In this document: positions 1-7,377 of the stretch, one piece after another
Layout of the letters: each line of letters starts with the position of its first letter
Position numbering within the stretch: position 1 is the stretch's first letter
Assembly: GCA_035535055.1 (NCBI GenBank)
Contig: DATLQT010000034.1
Coordinates: 1-64,000 of the forward strand
Reading direction: 5' to 3'
DNA: 64,000 bases
From: UBA6019 sp035535055
Lineage (GTDB): Bacteria; Chloroflexota; Dormibacteria; Dormibacterales; Dormibacteraceae
Made by a program: the position numbers and the translations under genes
The notes under the pieces: generated by a model
Told to the model about the DNA's origin: nothing
What the model saw: the letters and a program-made list of their open reading frames with translations, nothing else
Database searches by the model: none

Positions 1-1
1 G

Positions 2-77
2 TGGTGGGCCGCGGTGGACTCGAACCACCTACCTCCGCGTTATCAGCACGGCGCTCTGCCAGTTGAGCTAGCGGCCC
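2..77 (-). tRNA. tRNA-Ile (GAT)
   Basis: Read on the minus strand this folds as a full cloverleaf: a 7-bp acceptor stem (GGGCCGC with GCGGCCC), a D-arm GCTC/GAGC, an anticodon stem CCGTG/CGCGG with loop CTGATAA giving anticodon GAT, and a T-arm GGTGG/CCACC around TTCGAGT. The discriminator is A and the 3' CCA is encoded (plus-strand 2-4). It lies 16 nt downstream of tRNA-Trp on the same strand, so the two are probably one transcript. Confidence 0.96.
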
Positions 78-93
78 TTTCGGAAGACGTGAG

Positions 94-171
94 TGGCAGG
101 GGCGGAAGGATTCGAACCCTCGGCCCTCGGTTTTGGAGACCGATGCTCTGACCAGACTGAGCTACGCCCCT
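94..171 (-). tRNA. tRNA-Trp (CCA)
   Basis: The minus strand folds with acceptor stem AGGGGCG/CGCCCCT, D-arm GCTC/GAGC, anticodon stem TCGGT/ACCGA with loop CTCCAAA (anticodon CCA) and T-arm GAGGG/CCTTC around TTCGAAT. The discriminator base is G, as is usual for bacterial tRNA-Trp, and CCA is encoded. It sits upstream of tRNA-Ile on the same strand. Confidence 0.96.
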
Positions 172-239
172 ACTGAACCGGAGAAAGTTTACCCGGATGC
201 GCCCGGGCCTCCGATTCGGGCAGGATCTATGGCGGCAGA

Positions 240-887
240 ATGGCGGTCTTCCTCGCCAACGTCGGCGTCAACGCCTCGCACACCGCGCGCTCGCCGCTCT
301 TCGCGGACGGGAGCTTCACCCTGATCCCGATTCCCGAGCGGATGAGATGGCGGCAGCCGATGCTGCGGCTCCGCGATCTCCCAGAGATCGCCAAGGAGGC
401 GCCGGAATCGTGGGGCCGGGTGCCGGTCCACCTCGATCCCGACTTCCGGAACCCCGTCCAGACCTACGGCGACAACTGCCGCCGCGCCGCGCGCGCCTTC
501 GCGCTGCGGAAGGCGGCCAAAGGTGACCGGATCGTCTTCCTCGCCCGGCTCCATCCCCGGTCGGCGCCGCCGGCCTTCTACCTGGTGGGCAAGCTGGTGG
601 TGGAGGAGGTGCTGGCTGACGTCGTCCGCGACCCCGGACCCGGCTGGTGGGACGCCAACGCCCACGTGAGGCGCGCGCGGGCGACCGGTGACTGGGACTC
701 CTTCTGGGTGTTTCGCGGAGGACCAGGCAGTGGCTTGTACCCCCGCGCCCTGGCCTTCCGCCGCGAGGAGGCCGAGCGGCTCTTCGAGCACCGGTGGAAC
801 TGGCGGCCGAACCGCAGCGAGCTGCAGACCATCGGGTCCTACACCCGCACCGTGCGAGTGCTGCCCCTGCTACCGGGCGCCGAATGA
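240..887 (+). CDS. Putative nucleotide-modification-associated (Nmad3-like) protein
   Basis: This 215-residue protein opens with a short strand followed by a loop containing SPLFADGSFTLIPIPE. That arrangement resembles the N-terminus of the Nmad3-type domains (SPIFPDGS...PIPD), which are proposed from genome context to act in nucleotide modification; the biochemical role of that family is not established. A central basic region and a C-terminal segment with a GGPGSG loop follow. No signal peptide or membrane segment is visible. The stop codon overlaps the start of the downstream phosphoesterase (ATGA at 884), so the two are translationally coupled, and a hypoxanthine phosphoribosyltransferase follows. 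The family assignment is from memory of the motif and is moderate at best. Confidence 0.55.
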   Translation: MAVFLANVGVNASHTARSPLFADGSFTLIPIPERMRWRQPMLRLRDLPEIAKEAPESWGRVPVHLDPDFRNPVQTYGDNCRRAARAFALRKAAKGDRIVFLARLHPRSAPPAFYLVGKLVVEEVLADVVRDPGPGWWDANAHVRRARATGDWDSFWVFRGGPGSGLYPRALAFRREEAERLFEHRWNWRPNRSELQTIGSYTRTVRVLPLLPGAE

Positions 888-1615
888 GCCTTCCCGTGGT
901 GGTCGTCGGGGACGTCCACGGCGACCTCGAGCGGCTGTTCGCCGCGCTCCGCCCCTACCCGCCCGACCGTGTCCGCACCGTCTTCCTGGGCGACCTGGTC
1001 GATGGCGGCCCGTTCGGCGTCGGCGCCCTCCGCTACGCACGCGACCGGCCGAGCAGCGAGGTGCTGATGGGCAACCACGAGGCGCTCATGCTAGCGGCCC
1101 TCCATGATTCCGACGTGCGCCGGCGGTGGCTCAACACGGGCGGCGAGCGCCACGACCTCGAGGAACTGCGGGGCGACCAGGCCCTCCAGGACTGGCTGCG
1201 CCGGCGGCCGGCGATGCTCGAGCTGGAAGACGGAACCCTCCTCCAGCACGCCGACAACGACGGCTATTGGGACCTGGCCGGCTCCGGTAGCCCAACCTCG
1301 ATCAACCAGGTCTTCGCCGAGCTGCTCGCCGAGCCAGGCAGGGAGCTGGAGATCTGGGACGCGCTGACGCCCCGGGGGATGTTCAGGCGCATGCCCGGGC
1401 GGCTCGACCGCTGGCTAGAGCGAACCGGGGCCGGCCGGGTGGTGCACGGCCACACGCCCCACTCCCTTGGGCGCCCCGAGGTCTATGCCGGCGGTCGGGC
1501 CGTCAACTTCGACGGCGGTCTCGGCCGCTATGGGAGGAGCCGCTTTAGGCGCCTGCAACCGGTCGAGGCGTCGGTCGGAAGACTAGACTTGACCGCACCT
1601 TGGTCGAGGTCATGA
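884..1615 (+). CDS. Calcineurin-like metallophosphoesterase
   Basis: A 243-residue metallophosphoesterase of the PPP-like type. The dinuclear metal-site motifs are all present in order: GDVHGD near residue 9, GDLVDGG near residue 44, GNHE near residue 70, a further His in LLQHADN, and GHTPHS near the C-terminus. Such enzymes hydrolyse phosphomonoesters or phosphodiesters such as phosphoprotein or diadenosine tetraphosphate; the substrate cannot be told here. The start was set at ATG 884 because it overlaps the upstream stop as ATGA and places GDVHGD at the usual distance from the N-terminus. The stop overlaps the next start (ATGA at 1612), so three genes form a coupled operon. Confidence 0.88.
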   Translation: MSLPVVVVGDVHGDLERLFAALRPYPPDRVRTVFLGDLVDGGPFGVGALRYARDRPSSEVLMGNHEALMLAALHDSDVRRRWLNTGGERHDLEELRGDQALQDWLRRRPAMLELEDGTLLQHADNDGYWDLAGSGSPTSINQVFAELLAEPGRELEIWDALTPRGMFRRMPGRLDRWLERTGAGRVVHGHTPHSLGRPEVYAGGRAVNFDGGLGRYGRSRFRRLQPVEASVGRLDLTAPWSRS

Positions 1616-2160
1616 CGCCGCCTCAATCGCCCCCGATCCGCGGCAGCGGCAAGGCCATGATCACCCCCCAGCGGATCGCCCGGCGCGTCCGGCAGCTCGG
1701 CCGGGAGATCTCCGAGATGTACGCGGACAGCGACGAGCCGCTGGTCATCGTGGTGATCCTCAAGGGCGCCACGGTGTTCGCCTCCGACCTGCTCCGGGCG
1801 CTGAGCATCCCGGCCGAGCTGGAGTTCGTACGGGCCTCCAGCTACGGCAGCGGCACCTCCAGCTCGGGCAAGGTGAGGTTCGCCCACATGGTCGAGGGCC
1901 CGCTGACGGGCCGCCACGTGCTCCTGGTGGAGGACATCGTCGACTCCGGTCGGACCATCAATCACATCCTCAACCGGCTGAGGCGCGACCGCCCGGCCAG
2001 CATCCGCCTGGCCACCCTCCTCGACCGGCCGGCGCGCCGGGAGATGCCGGTCCAGATCGACTTCACCGGCTTCGTGATCCCCGATCGCTTCGTGATCGGC
2101 TACGGCCTCGACTACGCCGGCCTCTACCGCGAACTCCCGGGGATCTACAGCCTCGGCTGA
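1612..2160 (+). CDS. hpt: Hypoxanthine phosphoribosyltransferase
   Basis: A type I phosphoribosyltransferase of about 182 residues that converts hypoxanthine or guanine plus PRPP to IMP or GMP in purine salvage. The PRPP-binding signature VLLVEDIVDSGRT is intact, as is the LKGATVFASDL loop that binds pyrophosphate, and the C-terminal IGYGLDYAGLYRELP segment is typical of bacterial HPRT. The start at ATG 1612 overlaps the upstream stop; a TTG at 1600 in the same frame is an alternative. A second HPRT-like reading frame, fused to another domain, runs off the far end of the window (63329 onwards), so the genome carries two homologues. Confidence 0.93.
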   Translation: MTPPQSPPIRGSGKAMITPQRIARRVRQLGREISEMYADSDEPLVIVVILKGATVFASDLLRALSIPAELEFVRASSYGSGTSSSGKVRFAHMVEGPLTGRHVLLVEDIVDSGRTINHILNRLRRDRPASIRLATLLDRPARREMPVQIDFTGFVIPDRFVIGYGLDYAGLYRELPGIYSLG

Positions 2161-2173
2161 ACAGGACGGCCTC

Positions 2174-3046
2174 ATCGCCGAACTGGTCGGAGCAACCAAG
2201 ACCTTCGGACCGGTCGAGGCGCTGCGGGGGGTCGACTTCTCCCTCGGGCAGGGTGAGCTGGTCGGCCTCCTGGGCCCCAACGGGGCCGGCAAGACCACCG
2301 CCATCAGCCTCCTCCTGGGTCTGCGGCGACCGACGGCGGGGACCGCTCGCCTCTTCGGCACCGATCCCCGCGACCTTCGCGCCCGCTCCCGGACCGGCTG
2401 CATGCTCCAGGAGTCCGGGATCCCACTGACGGTGAAGGTCCGCGAGACCGTCGACCTCTTCCGCTCCTACTACCCGGCGCCGCTCGCCACCGACCGGGTG
2501 ATCGAGATGGCCAACCTCGGGGAGTTCGAGGGCAAGCTGACCAAGGACCTGAGCGGCGGGCAGCGACAGCGGGTGTACTTTGCGCTCGCCATCTGCGGGG
2601 ACCCCGAGGTCCTCTTCCTCGATGAGCCCACGGTCGGGCTCGATCCCGCCACTCGCCGGTCCTTCTGGGACCAGGTGGCGGCCTTCAAGGAGATGGGCAA
2701 GTCGATCCTGCTGACCACCCACTACCTGGAGGAGGCGGACGCCCTGGCTGACCGGGTGGTGGTCATCGACCACGGGATCGTCATCGCCGAGGGCACGCCC
2801 GAGGAGCTCCGCTCGCGCGTCCCCGGCAAGAAGATCAGCTTCGAGTCCGCCGGGATCCGCGAGGAGGCCTTCGCCGGCCTGCCGGTGGGCACTCTGACCA
2901 TCGCTGGCGGGCGCGTCACGACCCTCACCACCGACGCCGAAGGGGTGCTGCGGGAGCTCTTCTCCCGGGGCGTCGCCATCGGCGACCTGGAGGTCACCGG
3001 TGCGGGACTGGAGGAGGCCGTGCTGGCCCTGACCGGTGGCCGCTGA
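2174..3046 (+). CDS. ABC-2 type exporter, ATP-binding subunit (non-canonical start)
   Basis: The cytoplasmic ATPase of an exporter. In order it has an A-loop aromatic (KTFG), Walker A GPNGAGKTT near 2272-2296, the signature LSGGQRQRV near 2550, Walker B VLFLDEPT near 2610 and the H-loop TTHYLEEAD. No ATG, GTG or TTG occurs in frame between the upstream stop at 2093 and 2402, yet Walker A lies upstream of 2402, so translation must begin earlier. An ATC at 2174, seven bases after an AGGA, or a CTG at 2183 would give a normal N-terminus. The gene begins 13 bases after hpt and overlaps the permease gene by 11 bases. The substrate is unknown. Confidence 0.88.
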   Translation: MAELVGATKTFGPVEALRGVDFSLGQGELVGLLGPNGAGKTTAISLLLGLRRPTAGTARLFGTDPRDLRARSRTGCMLQESGIPLTVKVRETVDLFRSYYPAPLATDRVIEMANLGEFEGKLTKDLSGGQRQRVYFALAICGDPEVLFLDEPTVGLDPATRRSFWDQVAAFKEMGKSILLTTHYLEEADALADRVVVIDHGIVIAEGTPEELRSRVPGKKISFESAGIREEAFAGLPVGTLTIAGGRVTTLTTDAEGVLRELFSRGVAIGDLEVTGAGLEEAVLALTGGR

Positions 3047-3809
3047 GACAAGGCCCGCTCCGGTCCTCCCGCAGCTCCGCCTGCAGGTGCTGACCGAGCT
3101 CCGGCGGCTCTGGCGGGTGCCTGAGTTCACCGGGTTCACGCTCGCCTTCCCGGCCATTCTCTACCTGTTCCTCGGCACCCAGAAGGGCGTCTACCAGGGA
3201 GTTTCGGCGCACCAGTACGTGCTGGCCTCGCTGGCCACCTATTCGGTCGTCAACGTGGCGCTCTTCTCGTTCGGGGTGACGGTGGCCACCGAGCGCGGCA
3301 GCAAGATCGACGCCCTCCTCCGGGCATCGCCGATGCGCCCCTACGCCCCGGTGGTCGCCAAGACGGTGAGCGCGCTGGTCTTCGCGGTCATGGCGCTGGC
3401 GGTGCTCTACGCCGTCGCCTTCCTCGTCGGCGGAGTCCGGATGGACTTGGACCGGTGGCTGAGCCTCAGCTGGCACCTGCTGCTGGGGATGATCCCCTTC
3501 CTGCTGATGGGCTTCGCCTTCGGTTACCTGTCGAGCCCGACCGCCGCGGTGGCCGTGGTGAACCTGGTCTTCCTGCCGATGTCGTTCGCGTCGGGGATCT
3601 TCATCCCGATCACCCAGCTGCCCGACTTCATCCAGAGGGTGGGCCCGTACCTGCCCATGTATCCACTCGGCCGGCTGGCCTGGAATGGCGTGGGCCTGCA
3701 GTACCCGGACCTTTGGAAGAGCGTCCTGGAGCTGGCGATCTGGGGGGCCTTCTTCCTGGCGCTCACGCTGCTGGCGCTGCGGCTCGAGGACAACCGCCGC
3801 TTCACCTGA
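3036..3809 (+). CDS. ABC-2 type exporter, permease subunit
   Basis: A 257-residue integral membrane protein with about six hydrophobic segments and the layout of ABC-2 membrane domains: a short cytoplasmic N-terminus, a first segment at FTLAFPAILYLFLG, a large central membrane block, and a conserved FLPMSFASGIFIPI turn before the last segments. It starts at GTG 3036 inside the end of the ATPase gene, so the pair is translationally coupled and forms one transporter. ABC-2 systems export drugs, polysaccharides or lipids; nothing in the sequence chooses between these. Its end overlaps the convergent aldose epimerase gene by eight bases. Confidence 0.87.
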   Translation: MAAETRPAPVLPQLRLQVLTELRRLWRVPEFTGFTLAFPAILYLFLGTQKGVYQGVSAHQYVLASLATYSVVNVALFSFGVTVATERGSKIDALLRASPMRPYAPVVAKTVSALVFAVMALAVLYAVAFLVGGVRMDLDRWLSLSWHLLLGMIPFLLMGFAFGYLSSPTAAVAVVNLVFLPMSFASGIFIPITQLPDFIQRVGPYLPMYPLGRLAWNGVGLQYPDLWKSVLELAIWGAFFLALTLLALRLEDNRRFT

Positions 3810-4674
3810 TCGACCAGCCGCCCTCCCAGGACGCTCCCGGCGCCAGGGTGACCAGGCCCTCGCCGGAGTTGAACCCGTCTGCCGGGCAGGTCATCGGCTC
3901 AACCGCCAGGCCGCGGCGGCGATGCTCGTCGTCGAGGGTGTCCCCGGTGAAGATCTGGACGAACCCGAAGCCCTCGTCCCACCCGAGGTGGCGGCCGTCG
4001 AACTCGACCAGGCGCTCGTCGAAGTCCGTGTAGCAGGTGTCGAGGACGGTGTCGCCAAGCGGGCTCGACCGGCGGAAGTCATAGCGCGTGCCATCGACCG
4101 GCAGCCGGCGGCCGGTCGGAATCAGCCGCTCGTCCACCTCGAGGTAGGTCCGGGCCGGCACCCGCAGCCGGCCACCGTCGACGAGCTCGGCGGCCGGCTT
4201 CAGGTAGGGATGGCCACCGCAGCCGAAAGGAGCCGGCGCGGTCCCCCTGTTGGTCGCCGTCACCTCGAGCCGGAGCCCACCGGCGCTCAGCGCGTATTCG
4301 GCCGTCAGGTCGAGCTGGAAGGGATAGCCGGGCTGCGGATGGAGGGTGATGCCCAGGCGCACCCGGTCGGAAGAGCGATCGAGGAGCCGCCAGGAGCTCC
4401 AGCGGACCAGCCCGTGGATGGCGTTGTGGAGCTGCGCCTCACTCAACGGCAGCTGGCGGCGGCTCCCGGCGAACTCATAGACGCCGTCCCGGATGCGGTT
4501 GGGCCAGGGCAGCAGCAGCTGGCCGCGGCCTCCGCTGCAGATGACGTCCACTTCGAAGCCGTCGATCAGCGGCCGGTCGCCGGCCGTCAGGCACCGAAGC
4601 GTCGCTCCAACCTCGGTGACAACGGCGCGGAGATCGCCGGAGACGATCTCGTGCTGCTCGCCGGAGGGATTCAC
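3802..4674 (-). CDS. Aldose 1-epimerase family protein
   Basis: A galactose-mutarotase-fold protein of about 290 residues that interconverts alpha and beta anomers of hexoses in the cytoplasm. The catalytic features are visible: HNAIHG (residues 83-88), GGHPY with its His near 155, and the acid near the C-terminus in AVEPMT. The N-terminal SGEQHEIVSG segment is typical of this subgroup. I set the start at GTG 4674; the longer open frame upstream runs into the divergent acetyltransferase gene and lacks family features. There is no carbohydrate operon beside it, so the sugar cannot be inferred. Confidence 0.85.
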   Translation of the reverse strand: MNPSGEQHEIVSGDLRAVVTEVGATLRCLTAGDRPLIDGFEVDVICSGGRGQLLLPWPNRIRDGVYEFAGSRRQLPLSEAQLHNAIHGLVRWSSWRLLDRSSDRVRLGITLHPQPGYPFQLDLTAEYALSAGGLRLEVTATNRGTAPAPFGCGGHPYLKPAAELVDGGRLRVPARTYLEVDERLIPTGRRLPVDGTRYDFRRSSPLGDTVLDTCYTDFDERLVEFDGRHLGWDEGFGFVQIFTGDTLDDEHRRRGLAVEPMTCPADGFNSGEGLVTLAPGASWEGGWSIR

Positions 4675-4705
4675 CGGTATCAGTTTGAAATACGCTTGAG
4701 GGGCA

Positions 4706-5212
4706 ATGGGCAAAGCGACCACCAAGCTGACGGTCCGTCCGGCGGTGGCGGGCGACCTCGCGGCCATCATGGGCATCTACAACTGGGCGGTGAACCAGAC
4801 CTTCGCGACCCTCGACGCCGAACCGCTCGACCAAGAGGAGGCGCGGGACTGGTGGGAGGCGCACGGTAGCAAGAGCCTTCTCCTGGTGGCCGAGGCCGAG
4901 GAGGGGGTGATCGGCTGGGGCCGGCTCCTGCCCTGGCTTCGGCGCGGGCTCAGCTCGACCGTCGAGGACCTCGTCTACGTCGATCCCCTGATGCAGGGCC
5001 GGGGCGTCGGCAAGGCCCTGCTCGGCCGCTTGGTCGAGGAGGCGACGAGCCTCGGTTACCGGCTGATGGTCGCGCAGGTGGCGGCCGACAACCGCGGCGG
5101 TCGCCGGCTGCACGAGTCGCTCGGCTTCAAGGAGGTGGGCGTGCTCCACCAGGCCGCCCACAAGTTCAACGTCTGGATCGACGTGACCCTGATGGAGCGG
5201 CCGCTGAGCTAG
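4706..5212 (+). CDS. GNAT N-acetyltransferase, phosphinothricin-acetyltransferase type
   Basis: A 168-residue single-domain acetyltransferase. It has the N-terminal IRPA-type strand (LTVRPAVAGDLAAI), the YNWAVNQTFATLD segment seen in the Pat/YncA group, the acetyl-CoA pyrophosphate loop QGRGVGKAL, and the C-terminal N...LHESLGF...G strand-helix pair. Pat-type enzymes acetylate amino-acid-like amines such as methionine sulfone or phosphinothricin; the true substrate here is unknown. A GAGGGG stretch lies just upstream of ATG 4706. The stop shares a CTAG with the convergent lipoprotein gene. Confidence 0.84.
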   Translation: MGKATTKLTVRPAVAGDLAAIMGIYNWAVNQTFATLDAEPLDQEEARDWWEAHGSKSLLLVAEAEEGVIGWGRLLPWLRRGLSSTVEDLVYVDPLMQGRGVGKALLGRLVEEATSLGYRLMVAQVAADNRGGRRLHESLGFKEVGVLHQAAHKFNVWIDVTLMERPLS

Positions 5213-6465
5213 CCCATCTCGGCCAGGTCGGGTGCCCCGGTCGCGTAGGCGGAGGGGTAGAGGACCCGCATCACGCCGCCCGTCTGCCACTGGCCGACGA
5301 CCGCTGCCGCCCGAAGGTTCTGGCCGGCGTCGGGCGCTCCCGGCGGCGCGAACCGGACGCCGCCTCCGTTGATCTCGCCGCCGACGGGCACGTCCACCTT
5401 GGTTGCCGCGGCGCGGATCGACTCGCTGGTAACCGAGCCGGACAGGCTGCCGAGCACGTCGTGGAAAAGCGTCCAGCCGCCGACGAAACCCGCCACGCCG
5501 GGGATCTCCATCGCCTGGCCGTGGTTGTCGGCGGCGAACTGTTTGATCGCCGAGGCGAGCAATGTCCTCGCTGCCGGAGTGAGGGCAGCGGGCGAGATCA
5601 CCTGGTCGGGCTTATCGGCGGCGTAGACGCCCAGCGCCTGGTTGCCAAGCCTCGCCTGGAACTCGGGCAGGCAGAAGGCGGAGCTGGTGCCGATGGCGGC
5701 CTTGAGCGAGAGGCCGTCGGCGAGCACGGCCTTCCAGACCGCGATTCCGTCGTCAAGGTAGCTGACGTCCCAGAGAAAGTCCGGGCGCGCCGCGGCGACC
5801 TGGGCGACCACCGCCGCCGGGTCGAGGGTGTTCGGGTTGTACTCGATCGAGGTGACCGACCCGATGCCGGCAGCAGCCGCCGCGGCCGCCTCACCGCCCG
5901 ACACCGAGCGGCCGTAGAAGTCGTTGGTGTGGACGATCGCGACCCTGGTGGCCGCCGGGGCCAGCGACAGCTTCGGCATCAGCACCTGGATCGTGAACTG
6001 GGCCGCCATCCTGCCGAGGGTGCTGCCGGTCGCCACGGTCCGGAAGACCCAGTGGCGCTGGTTGGTCACGTCGTCGGCGACCGCGCCGGTCTCCCAGTAG
6101 ACGACGTGGCGCGCCTCCGCCTCGGCGGACGCGGCCACCGAGAGGTTGCTGCCGTAGGTGCCGGCGATTACCTGCACGTGGTCGGAATCGATCAAGTGGT
6201 CGACCGCAGCCGCTGCCTGGTCGGGTGTCTCCGCGTCCATCACGGTGAGCTGCACCCGGTCCGCCCCGGCGACGCCCTGGCTGCGGGCCACCTCCAACGC
6301 CGCCTTGAGGCCTCCGAACTCCTCCCGGCCGCCGGGCGCTTGTGGTCCGGAGAGCGGGTAGACAGCGCCGATCGAGATGGTCGAAACCCGATCCAGCAGG
6401 CTCGAGGCGCTGCAGGCGGCGAGGACGACTGCGGCCAGCGAGAGAACCGCGATGAGGCGCGACAT
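5209..6465 (-). CDS. Lipoprotein, branched-chain-amino-acid-type ABC solute-binding protein
   Basis: A 418-residue periplasmic-binding-fold protein of the LivK/Peripla_BP_6 class. The N-terminus is a lipoprotein signal peptide (MSRLIAVLSLAAVVLAAC) whose lipobox cysteine would anchor the protein outside the membrane. The mature start IGAVYPLSGPQA and the YGSNLSVAASAEAE region match this class, whose members bind amino acids, amides or urea. No permease or ATPase genes accompany it, so it is an orphan or works with a transporter elsewhere. ATG 6465 was chosen because it gives the signal peptide directly. It lies downstream of the thioredoxin-like gene on the same strand, with a 25-base gap. Confidence 0.86.
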   Translation of the reverse strand: MSRLIAVLSLAAVVLAACSASSLLDRVSTISIGAVYPLSGPQAPGGREEFGGLKAALEVARSQGVAGADRVQLTVMDAETPDQAAAAVDHLIDSDHVQVIAGTYGSNLSVAASAEAEARHVVYWETGAVADDVTNQRHWVFRTVATGSTLGRMAAQFTIQVLMPKLSLAPAATRVAIVHTNDFYGRSVSGGEAAAAAAAGIGSVTSIEYNPNTLDPAAVVAQVAAARPDFLWDVSYLDDGIAVWKAVLADGLSLKAAIGTSSAFCLPEFQARLGNQALGVYAADKPDQVISPAALTPAARTLLASAIKQFAADNHGQAMEIPGVAGFVGGWTLFHDVLGSLSGSVTSESIRAAATKVDVPVGGEINGGGVRFAPPGAPDAGQNLRAAAVVGQWQTGGVMRVLYPSAYATGAPDLAEMG

Positions 6466-6490
6466 CACGCCTGAGAATAGTGCGCGGGGC

Positions 6491-6889
6491 TCAGGCGGCG
6501 GAGGTGGCCCCTGCCGCCGCCAGCTGCCGGCTGAGCTTGTCGGCCGCCGCGTAGCCGTAGTTGACCTCGGACGTGGTGCCGTCGCCACGCACGACAACGG
6601 TGGTCGGCACGGTGTAGATGGAGTAGCGCCTGGCCAGGTCCGCCTCGGCGATGGCATCGATCCTCCTGACCGTCGCCTCCAGCTTTCGAAGCGCCGGTTC
6701 CTGGTGGGTCTTGCAGATCGAGCACTCCCGGGTCGTGAAGTAGAGGATGTAGGGCTCGCCGGCAGAAGTGCCCACTTCTTCTACCGCACGCCGGCGAGCT
6801 TGCCAGGAGGTCACCCTGGCGGCCACCGCGGTAAGGCCGACCGTCGCCCCGGCGATGCCGATTGCGACGGCTTGGACCTCGAAGCTCAT
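6491..6889 (-). CDS. Membrane-anchored thioredoxin-like protein
   Basis: A 132-residue protein with one N-terminal membrane segment (VAIGIAGATVGLTAVAA) followed by a thioredoxin fold. The redox motif is CSIC within TTRECSICKTHQ, and the cis-proline loop is YTVPTTVVV. The anchor and CxxC suggest an exported or membrane-facing disulfide or sulfur carrier. Start ATG 6889 overlaps the end of the DUF4395 gene, and the rhodanese gene lies upstream. The sulfurtransferase, DUF4395, thioredoxin order recurs in actinobacteria and their relatives, and here all three would be read from the same leader-controlled transcript. Confidence 0.82.
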   Translation of the reverse strand: MSFEVQAVAIGIAGATVGLTAVAARVTSWQARRRAVEEVGTSAGEPYILYFTTRECSICKTHQEPALRKLEATVRRIDAIAEADLARRYSIYTVPTTVVVRGDGTTSEVNYGYAAADKLSRQLAAAGATSAA

Positions 6890-7377
6890 GCCTGCCTCAG
6901 CACCCCGGTGCGTCCGAGCAGGAAGTAGACCTGGCACCCCACGCAGTAGCTGAAGGCCAGGTTGATGAAGGCGAGGACGGCGACCAGCAACGACACCGCC
7001 AGCCCCAGGGCGGGGAACAGCGGGAGCAGCGCCGAGGCCACCACGACGAAGACGCCGCCCAGCCCCTGGGCGAAGTTGTGCGGTGTCGGCGAGTCCTCCA
7101 GCGGACGCTGCCTGACGATGCCGCGGGGCTTGAGGAGCTGGAAGTAGACCTGCTTGAAGAGCGCCAGCTCCGGCTTCCAGGTGCCGAGCAGCATCACCAC
7201 CGCCAGGGCGGGGATCAGCAGCTCGAACCAGGCCGAGAAGGCGCTGCCGACGAAGGCGACCAGGACTGTGAGGATGATCCCCGCCTGGTTCACCTTGAGA
7301 GCGCTGTGGTCGACGATCCCGATTCGGGCGGCCAGTTTTGCTACTTCTCGATCGGGGCCTTGATGAGGGACCCCCAC
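6886..7377 (-). CDS. DUF4395 membrane protein
   Basis: A small integral membrane protein with about four hydrophobic segments. The segment LKVNQAGIILTVLVAFVG and the late motif SYCVGCQVYFLLGR, with a conserved Cys-x-x-Cys before the end, are typical of DUF4395. The family is uncharacterised; its genetic linkage to rhodaneses and thioredoxins suggests a role in moving sulfur or reducing equivalents across the membrane, which is inference. The start is uncertain: GTG 7377 overlaps the sulfurtransferase by 37 bases, CTG 7335 lies just after its stop, and GTG 7293 would cut the VDHSALKVNQ segment. The stop overlaps the thioredoxin gene start. Confidence 0.8.
   Translation of the reverse strand: MGVPHQGPDREVAKLAARIGIVDHSALKVNQAGIILTVLVAFVGSAFSAWFELLIPALAVVMLLGTWKPELALFKQVYFQLLKPRGIVRQRPLEDSPTPHNFAQGLGGVFVVVASALLPLFPALGLAVSLLVAVLAFINLAFSYCVGCQVYFLLGRTGVLRQA

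Noticed and set aside
3685..4869. A 394-codon open frame across the permease end and opposite the epimerase
   Set aside because: It runs antisense to a complete aldose epimerase with catalytic residues and has no recognisable domain.
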